DNA of 11,161 bases. Source: Anaerolineae bacterium. GTDB taxonomy: Bacteria > Chloroflexota > Anaerolineae > J102. The notes beneath the pieces are model-generated. The model saw only the letters and a list, made by a program, of their open reading frames with translations, made no database searches and was not told the origin of the DNA. The stretch spans positions 1-11,161 of the forward strand of contig JALSPL010000157.1 in NCBI GenBank assembly GCA_026985975.1, read 5' to 3'. Below are positions 6,264-11,161 of the stretch, in pieces; positions within the stretch are counted from its first letter, which is position 1, and every line of letters begins with the position of its first letter. Both the position numbers and the translations under genes were made by a program.

Positions 6264-8171
6264 ATGAAAGTCATCGCCACCGCCGGCCACGTTGATCATG
6301 GCAAATCAACCCTGATTCAGGCCCTCACCGGCATCGATCCCGATCGGCTGCAAGAAGAAAAACAACGGGGCATGACCATCGACCTGGGCTTTGCCTGGCT
6401 GACCTTGCCCGATGGCGAGCCGGTGGGCATCGTGGATGTACCCGGGCATATCGATTTCATCAAGAATATGGTGGCGGGCATTGGCGCGGTGGATGCAGCG
6501 CTGCTGGTGGTGGCCGCGGATGAAGGCGTCATGCCCCAAACCAGCGAGCATCTGGCCATCCTCGATCTGCTGCAAACCCCGCGCGGGGTGGTGGCGCTGA
6601 CTAAAATCGATATGATCGAGGATGAAGAATGGCTGGAGCTGGTGGAGGAAGAAGTGCGGGAAGCGCTGGCGGAGACGACTCTGGCCGATGCGCCCATTGT
6701 TCCCGTTTCCGCCTACACCGGCCAGGGATTGGATGCGCTATTGCAGGCGCTGGCGGATGTGCTGGCCCAGGCGCCGCCGCATTCGCCGGAAGGCCCGCCC
6801 CGATTGTCCATCGATCGGGCGTTCAGCATCGCTGGCTTTGGCACGGTGGTGACGGGCACGCTGAAAGAGGGGGCGTTGCACGTTGGCGATGACGTCATCA
6901 TCGAGCCGGGCGATCTCAAGGCCCGCATCCGCGGCCTGCAATCACATCAACAGCCCATCCAGCAGGCGTTGCCCGGTTCCCGGGTTGCGGTCAATCTCAG
7001 CGGCCTGCACCCCAGCGATCTGCATCGCGGCCAAGTGCTGACGACGGCGGGACGGGTGCGCAGCACGTTGCGGGTGGATGTACGCCTGCGGGCCTGGCGC
7101 GACGCCCCGGCCATCCTCAAGCACAACATGGAGATCACCTTCCACAGCGGCGCGGCCGAGACCATGGGCAGGCTGCGTTTGCTGGAAGCAAATGAGTTGT
7201 TGCCCGGAGAGGAAACCTGGGCGCAGATCGAATTACGCGATCCGGTGGCCGTGAGCCGCGGCGATCATTTCATCATCCGCAGACCATCGCCCAGCGCCAC
7301 ACTGGCGGGCGGCGTCATCGTCGATCCGGCGCCGCGGCGCCGACACAAACGCCGCCGCCCCGAGCTCTTCCGGCGCTTCGAAGCGTTGCTGCGCAACGAT
7401 CCGCTGGAATTGACCGCCCTGATCATCTCAGAGCGCGGGCCCATCGCCCCGCCCGACATCGGCCAGGCCCTGCAATTATCGCCATTGCAGGTGCAAACGG
7501 CGCTGGAAAAATTGCGGAACGCCGGAAAAGCATGGCCGCTGACCGCCGACGCCCCCGATGCAGACCTGATGACCGACGAGGCCTGGGAGCGCATCAGCCG
7601 CCGCATCAGCCACATCCTCGAAGCCTATCACGCCGAACACCCCGCCTGGCTGGGCATGGTGCGCGAGGAGTTGAAGAGCCGCGTGCAGCCGCGTCAGGGG
7701 TGGTCCACCCGCACCTTCAACGCCATCGTGCAGCGGGCGCTGGCCGAAGACCTGCTGCGGGAAGACCGCGGCTATCTGGCGCTGACCGATTTTTCGCCAG
7801 CGTTCAGCGTCCGCCAGCAAAAAGCGGTGGATGCGCTGCTGGCCCGATTCCGGGCGCAGCCCTACACCCCGCCATCGGTGCGGCAAAGCCTGGAGATCGT
7901 GGATGATGAGATGCTGGCGGCCCTGATTCAGCGGGTCGATCTGGTCAAACTGGGCCCGGACATCCTCTTCACCCGCGAGACCTACGACGAGATGCTCGCC
8001 CGCACCCTCGATTTTCTGCATCAGAACGACCAGATCACGGTGGCCCAATGCCGCGATCTTTTCGGCGCCAGCCGCAAATACATCCTCGCATTCCTCGAAT
8101 ATCTGGATCGGGAGCATATCACCCGTCGCGAAGGCGATTATCGCGTGTTGGCGCGTACATCCAACAAGTGA
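6264..8171 (+). CDS. selB: Selenocysteine-specific elongation factor SelB
   Basis: SelB is the GTPase that brings selenocysteinyl-tRNA(Sec) to the ribosome at in-frame UGA codons marked by a SECIS hairpin. This 635-residue protein has the usual length. The GTPase domain shows G1 GHVDHGKST (8-16), G2 RGMTIDLGFAW with T38, G3 DVPGH (58-62), G4 TKID (113-116) and G5 SAYTG (149-153). The G2 motif is SelB-type rather than EF-Tu-type. Beta-barrel domains follow: 180-265, starting LSIDRAFSIAGFGTVVTGT, and 266-355, ending DHFIIRRPSP...LAGG. Winged-helix domains span about 365-630. The last, with ITVAQCRDLFGASRKYILAF then LEYLDREHITRR (591-622), is the classic SECIS-RNA-binding end. ATG 6264 has no close Shine-Dalgarno (GGAG lies 18 nt away), so coupling to the preceding gene is likely. 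No selA, selD or tRNA-Sec gene is in the window. Confidence 0.96.
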   Translation: MKVIATAGHVDHGKSTLIQALTGIDPDRLQEEKQRGMTIDLGFAWLTLPDGEPVGIVDVPGHIDFIKNMVAGIGAVDAALLVVAADEGVMPQTSEHLAILDLLQTPRGVVALTKIDMIEDEEWLELVEEEVREALAETTLADAPIVPVSAYTGQGLDALLQALADVLAQAPPHSPEGPPRLSIDRAFSIAGFGTVVTGTLKEGALHVGDDVIIEPGDLKARIRGLQSHQQPIQQALPGSRVAVNLSGLHPSDLHRGQVLTTAGRVRSTLRVDVRLRAWRDAPAILKHNMEITFHSGAAETMGRLRLLEANELLPGEETWAQIELRDPVAVSRGDHFIIRRPSPSATLAGGVIVDPAPRRRHKRRRPELFRRFEALLRNDPLELTALIISERGPIAPPDIGQALQLSPLQVQTALEKLRNAGKAWPLTADAPDADLMTDEAWERISRRISHILEAYHAEHPAWLGMVREELKSRVQPRQGWSTRTFNAIVQRALAEDLLREDRGYLALTDFSPAFSVRQQKAVDALLARFRAQPYTPPSVRQSLEIVDDEMLAALIQRVDLVKLGPDILFTRETYDEMLARTLDFLHQNDQITVAQCRDLFGASRKYILAFLEYLDREHITRREGDYRVLARTSNK

Positions 8172-8179
8172 GAAGACGC

Positions 8180-8956
8180 ATGTTCCGAAACACCCAACTG
8201 AAATCCAAAAAAGAAATCCAGAAATTACGGGACGCCAACCGTCTGGTCGCCCAAACTTTCGAGATGTTGCGGGAGTATGTGAAGCCGGGAGCAAAGCTCA
8301 GCGACCTCGATCGCATCGCCGAGGAATTCATCGTCAAACATGGGGCCAAAGTGCTCTACAAAGGCTATACCGGCGGCAGCCGCAACACCCCGCCCTTCCC
8401 CGGCACCATCTGCGCTTCTGTCAACGAAGAGATCTGCCATGGCATCCCCGACGACCGCACTTTGGCGGAGGGAGACATCATCGGCGTGGATATCGGTTTG
8501 CGGCTGCGGGGTTGGTGCGGCGACGCCTGCGTCACCTACGCCGTGGGAGAGATATCCGAAGAGGCCCGACGCTTGATGGAAGTCACGGAACAGGCGCTTT
8601 ATATCGGCATCAAGGCGGCGCAGCCGGGCGCCTATCTCTACGACATCGGCGCTGCAATTCAGGATTTTGTGGAGGCCCGCGGCATGAGCGTGGTGCGCGA
8701 GTGGGGCGGACACGGCATCGGCCGCGAATTGCACGAGCCGCCCTCGGTCTCGCACGTGCGCATGCCCACCCGCGGCCCCAGGCTGCGTCCGGGCATGGTC
8801 TTCACCATCGAACCCATGATCAACCTCGGGCGTCCCGAATGGGTGCTGCTGGAGGATGGCTGGACAGTCATCACCCGCGACCGTTCGCTCTCCGCCCAAT
8901 TCGAGCACACCCTGGCCATCACGCCCAAAGGCCCGAAGATTCTGTCGAAGTTGTAA
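8180..8956 (+). CDS. map: Methionine aminopeptidase, type I
   Basis: This 258-residue enzyme removes the initiator methionine from nascent proteins whose second residue is small. It has the pita-bread metalloprotease fold and the length of bacterial type Ia enzymes without a zinc-finger extension. The five metal ligands are all present: D104 (GVDIG), D115 (WCGDAC), H178 (GGHGIG), E211 (FTIEPM) and E242 (QFEHT). The substrate-side histidine H87 is in EICHGIP. ATG 8180 starts 8 nt after the selB stop and puts the family opening (LKSKKEIQKLRDANRLVAQT) at residue 7. A longer open frame back to 8048 overlaps selB and is not needed. Only a weak purine stretch (GAGAAG) precedes the start, so coupling to selB is likely. 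A slightly enlarged loop, PTRGPRLRPGM, precedes the E211 strand. I see no clear terminator after the gene other than the palindromic element at 9016-9121. Confidence 0.96.
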   Translation: MFRNTQLKSKKEIQKLRDANRLVAQTFEMLREYVKPGAKLSDLDRIAEEFIVKHGAKVLYKGYTGGSRNTPPFPGTICASVNEEICHGIPDDRTLAEGDIIGVDIGLRLRGWCGDACVTYAVGEISEEARRLMEVTEQALYIGIKAAQPGAYLYDIGAAIQDFVEARGMSVVREWGGHGIGRELHEPPSVSHVRMPTRGPRLRPGMVFTIEPMINLGRPEWVLLEDGWTVITRDRSLSAQFEHTLAITPKGPKILSKL

Positions 8957-9199
8957 GGGGCATGGCCCTCGGGACTCATCAACCTCGAAGGTGTTTTTGT
9001 AACCGACACACTCTTCCTGCGTCATGTCGAAGCGAAGCGAGACATCCCCTTGTAGAGAGATAATCGCCTGCCGCCGGGGAGATTTCTCCTCGCTTTGCTC
9101 GTCGAAATGACGTAGAACAGGAGCTTTATTTTTAGACAATCTTGGCGCTCCCGGCGTTGGTTTTGCACCTGTCAAACATCTGAAACCGGGCGGATTCTA
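8957..9199. other. Convergent intergenic spacer between map and the beta-CASP RNase gene
   Basis: The two genes converge on this 243-bp spacer. About half of it is an imperfect palindromic element (9016-9121). The remainder shows no gene and no standard terminator with a T-run. The palindrome, when transcribed from either side, could itself halt transcription. Confidence 0.6.
9016..9121. repeat. Palindromic, probably dispersed intergenic repeat (REP/MITE-like)
   Basis: The left arm (about 9016-9049) and right arm (about 9076-9121) are imperfect inverted copies. They share CGTCAT-TCGA, AAGCGAG and ATC-CC blocks around a 26-nt centre. The minus-strand reading contains a HFDEQSEEKS-like and LRFDMTQE-like translation. 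From memory, that pattern recurs in spurious proteins predicted over intergenic repeats in many environmental genomes. It has no coding role here. Copy number in this genome cannot be seen from one window. Confidence 0.65.
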
Positions 9200-10600
9200 T
9201 CAGAGCTCAAACGCGTCGCCGCGCTCGGGAACGATGACTTGTTTGAATCCCTTTTCCTCCAGGCCCGACTTCAGCGCCGTATAGCCGTCTTCCTCGCCAT
9301 GCACCAGAAAGACGCGCTTCATGCGCTTGCGGTCGAAGTGATCCGCCCAATCCAGCAACTCCGTTCGATCGGCGTGGGCGCTGTAGCCATCGATGTGTTC
9401 CACCTTCGCCCGAACTTCATACATCTCGCCGAAGATGCGCACCGGACTCACCCCGTCCAGGATTTTGCGCCCCAGCGTATTCTCCGCCTGATAGCCCACG
9501 AAAAGGATGGTGGTGTGCGGGTCCGAGATATTATTCTTGAGGTGATGCAAAATGCGTCCGCCCTCGCACATGCCCGATGCAGCGATAATCATCACCGGAT
9601 TGGAAACGAAATTCAGCGCCTTGGAATCCTCCACGCTGCGGACATAACGCAAAAGGTGAAAACCAAAGGGGCTGCGATTGTCGTTCTCGGCCATAAACTC
9701 GCGCACCTCGGCGTCATAACACTCGGGGTGCAAACGAAAGACCTCGGTCACGTTCACCGCCAGGGGCGAATCCACATAGATGGGAAATTCGGGGATGTCC
9801 CGGTCCTTGCGCAGACGGTTGAGCCGATACACCAACTCCTGCGTGCGTCCGACAGCGAAAGAAGGCACAAGCATCTTCCCTCGCTGCTTATTGACCCGAA
9901 TGCTGATATCGCGTAGCTTGTGAGTGGCGTCTTCGAACGTCTCGTGGTAGCGGTTGCCATAAGTGCTTTCCATGATGAGGTAATCGGCGTTATCCAAAAA
10001 TTCCGGGTCTCGCAAAATGGCAAGGCCGCGCCGCCCCAGATCGCCCGAAAACACCAGTCGTTTTGTCTCGCCCTGTTCCTTGATCTCCAGTTCGACGATG
10101 GCGCTGCCCAGGATATGGCCGGCATCGTGGAATGTGAGGGTGACGCCCGGAGCGATGGGGATGGGCCGCCAATAGGGCACGCCGATGAAGTAGGGGAGAC
10201 TGCCCAGCGCATCCTGCACCGTGTATAATGGCTCCAGCGGCGGCTCGCCCTTGCGACGCCGTTTTTTGTTGAGATAGCCGATGTCCTGCTCCTGGATGCG
10301 GGCGCTGTCCTCCAGCATCGCTGCACAGAGATCACGCGAAGCGTGCGTGGTGTAGATATTGCCCTCGAAGCCCTGTCTTACCAGATTGGGAATGTTGCCC
10401 GAGTGATCGATGTGCGCATGAGAGAGCACCATCACATCGATCTCTTTGGGATCGAAAGGAAAGTTGAGATTACGCTCATAACTGAGCTTGCGCTTGCCCT
10501 GAAACAGACCGCAATCCAGCAGAATCTTCGTTCCGTTGACTTCCAGCAGGTGCATGGAGCCGGTGACGGTGCGGGCGGCTCCCCAAAACTGTAATTTCAT
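9200..10600 (-). CDS. Metallo-beta-lactamase/beta-CASP family RNase (CPSF73/YSH1-like)
   Basis: This 466-residue protein is a beta-CASP metallo-beta-lactamase of the bacterial YSH1/CPSF-73-like group, whose characterised members (e.g. Thermus TTHA0252) degrade or cleave RNA using two zinc ions. The opening FWGAARTVTGSMHLLE is typical. Zinc ligands and motifs are H61-x-H63-x-D65-H66 (SHAHIDHSG), H162 (DAGHILGS), D187 (FSGDLGR) and H434 (FLVHGE). Beta-CASP motif A is E211 in MESTYGNRYH, B is around H352/H353 in SGMCEGGRILHH, and C is H409 in GYSAHAD. No membrane or signal segment is present. Two ATGs are adjacent (10603 and 10600). AAGGAGG lies 5 nt from the second and only 2 nt from the first, so 10600 is chosen. 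The open frame further upstream to 11125 runs antisense through pepF and is not coding. The gene is divergent from pepF and convergent with map. Confidence 0.95.
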   Translation of the reverse strand: MKLQFWGAARTVTGSMHLLEVNGTKILLDCGLFQGKRKLSYERNLNFPFDPKEIDVMVLSHAHIDHSGNIPNLVRQGFEGNIYTTHASRDLCAAMLEDSARIQEQDIGYLNKKRRRKGEPPLEPLYTVQDALGSLPYFIGVPYWRPIPIAPGVTLTFHDAGHILGSAIVELEIKEQGETKRLVFSGDLGRRGLAILRDPEFLDNADYLIMESTYGNRYHETFEDATHKLRDISIRVNKQRGKMLVPSFAVGRTQELVYRLNRLRKDRDIPEFPIYVDSPLAVNVTEVFRLHPECYDAEVREFMAENDNRSPFGFHLLRYVRSVEDSKALNFVSNPVMIIAASGMCEGGRILHHLKNNISDPHTTILFVGYQAENTLGRKILDGVSPVRIFGEMYEVRAKVEHIDGYSAHADRTELLDWADHFDRKRMKRVFLVHGEEDGYTALKSGLEEKGFKQVIVPERGDAFEL

Positions 10601-10605
10601 CATGG

Positions 10606-10612
10606 CCTCCTT
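10606..10612 (-). promoter_or_regulatory. Ribosome binding site deciding the beta-CASP RNase start
   Basis: A full AAGGAGG on the minus strand sits 5 nt before the ATG at 10600 and 2 nt before the one at 10603. The spacing favours 10600. Confidence 0.85.
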
Positions 10613-10653
10613 GGTTGATGTATTGGTGCGTTGTTTCCATTTTATCATTTGCG

Positions 10654-10682
10654 GGTATAATGGAACAGGACTTTTGTCACAA
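10654..10682 (-). promoter_or_regulatory. Candidate promoter for the beta-CASP RNase gene
   Basis: On the minus strand, TTGTGA (10677-10682) and TATACC (10654-10659) are spaced by 17 nt, giving a leader of about 47 nt. Its -10 box overlaps that of the divergent pepF promoter. Confidence 0.5.
10656..10661 (+). promoter_or_regulatory. Candidate -10 box for pepF
   Basis: A perfect TATAAT lies 50 nt upstream of the ATG at 10712. The -35 region is weak (TTGTTT at 10631-10636, 19-nt spacer). It shares bases 10656-10659 with the opposing -10 box. Confidence 0.55.
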
Positions 10683-10697
10683 CTACATCGTGTAGAG

Positions 10698-10704
10698 AAA
10701 AGGA
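10698..10704 (+). promoter_or_regulatory. Ribosome binding site for pepF
   Basis: AAAAGGA ends 7 nt before the ATG at 10712. Confidence 0.75.
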
Positions 10705-10711
10705 TGACGCC

Positions 10712-11161
10712 ATGAACCGCAAAGACCCCGGAATCGATATTCTGAACTGGAACGAAATAAAACCCCGCGTGGATGCGTTGCTGGCGGCGAATCTGACGCC
10801 CGAGCAGGTTCGGGCCTGGCTGCAGCGGTGGAGCGATCTGGAAAGCGTCTTGGATGAAGAGATGGCCCGCATCTACCGTGCTATCACCGAAAACACCGCT
10901 GATGAAGAAGCTGACGCCCGTTTCAAGAAAATCGTGCAGGAAATCCTCCCCCAATGGCAGAAAGCCGAGCATCAGCTCAAAGAAAAATGGCTGTCCGTCA
11001 GCGGCTACCGGCCTGATGCAGAAACCGAACAGGTGCATCGCCGATTCAGGGCCGAGATGGCATTGTTCCGGGAAGAAAACATCCCTCTGATCACCGACCT
11101 GCAACTGCGCAGCAAGCGCTATCAAGAGATCATCGGCGGGCTCAGCGTCGAATGGGAGGGC
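10712..11161 (+). CDS. pepF: M3-family oligoendopeptidase F, N-terminal part (cut by window end)
   Basis: The frame from ATG 10712 stays open for 150 codons to the last base. It matches the N-terminal helical region of M3 (PepF/thimet-type) oligoendopeptidases, zinc enzymes that cut short peptides in the cytoplasm. Recognisable pieces are LNWNEIKPRVDALLAANL near the start, WLQRWSDLESVLDEE (36-50), the TADEEAD segment (62-68), and FREENIPL (119-126) followed by KRYQEIIGGLSVEWEG (135-150). Family members are around 560-600 residues, so roughly three quarters lies beyond the window, including the HEXXH zinc site. An AAAAGGA site 7 nt upstream supports the start. There is no signal peptide, consistent with cytoplasmic action. 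The substrate class (general peptide turnover versus a specific peptide) cannot be judged here. Confidence 0.88.
   Translation, partial: MNRKDPGIDILNWNEIKPRVDALLAANLTPEQVRAWLQRWSDLESVLDEEMARIYRAITENTADEEADARFKKIVQEILPQWQKAEHQLKEKWLSVSGYRPDAETEQVHRRFRAEMALFREENIPLITDLQLRSKRYQEIIGGLSVEWEG

Noticed and set aside
8048..8179. 44-residue N-terminal extension of Map
   Set aside because: It overlaps selB in another frame and reads as Arg/Ser-rich non-homologous sequence; ATG 8180 gives the normal family N-terminus.
7476..8294. 272-codon minus-strand frame opposite the selB/map junction
   Set aside because: It is antisense to SelB winged-helix domains and the start of Map, both clearly coding.
9016..9121. 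Possible CRISPR repeat or small RNA gene
   Set aside because: There are only two inverted arms, no regular direct repeats and spacers, and no dedicated promoter.
8225..9175. 316-codon minus-strand frame including the palindromic repeat
   Set aside because: Most of it is antisense to map and the rest translates the intergenic repeat; it is not a gene.
10601..11125. N-terminal extension of the beta-CASP RNase to give 641 residues
   Set aside because: It runs antisense through pepF and through the divergent promoters; the family start and AAGGAGG site fix the start at 10600.
1..11161. Phage, integrase, insertion sequence, toxin-antitoxin or defence system
   Set aside because: No transposase, integrase, nuclease/toxin pair or restriction motif was found in any frame; the genes are mostly housekeeping or envelope in type.

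Overview
The window is bacterial chromosomal DNA, moderately GC-rich, with densely packed genes on both strands. It carries seven recognisable protein genes, two helical proteins of unknown function, and no tRNA, rRNA, insertion sequence, CRISPR array or phage gene that I can see. The mix of families suggests a Chloroflexota bacterium, perhaps of the Anaerolineae/Caldilineae type. The pointers are an ABC1/UbiB kinase, a membrane-anchored META plus YbaY-like protein, a beta-CASP RNase, SelB and an M3 oligoendopeptidase. This is an inference from protein style; no marker gene in the window proves it.

Layout. Positions 1-1574 (minus) hold an ABC1/UbiB kinase-like gene cut at its C-terminal end by the window edge. 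Positions 1696-3219 (minus) encode a 507-residue membrane-anchored protein with two Ig-like repeats, a META/HslJ domain and a YbaY-like domain. A rho-independent terminator (1634-1669) separates these two genes. A 338-bp divergent intergenic region follows. On the plus strand come a 137-residue helical protein (3558-3971) and a 3-hydroxyacyl-CoA dehydrogenase (4052-4906) ended by a strong hairpin. A three-gene plus-strand cluster follows: a 405-residue coiled-coil protein (5040-6257), selB (6264-8171) and map (8180-8956). A convergent gap (8957-9199) holds a palindromic element that looks like a dispersed repeat. Positions 9200-10600 (minus) encode a beta-CASP metallo-beta-lactamase RNase. At 10712 the N-terminal part of a pepF-type oligoendopeptidase starts divergently and runs off the end.

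How the genes relate. Map (N-terminal methionine removal) and SelB (selenocysteine decoding) both act in or just after translation, and share a transcription unit with the coiled-coil protein. The beta-CASP RNase (RNA processing) and PepF (peptide turnover) are divergently transcribed from overlapping -10 boxes. The dehydrogenase belongs to fatty-acid or C4 acyl-CoA metabolism. No single pathway unites the window, and most of it looks like ordinary core genome. The features most worth a second look are the coiled-coil gene that is in frame with selB across one UGA codon, the composite META protein, the palindromic repeat and the shared -10 region.
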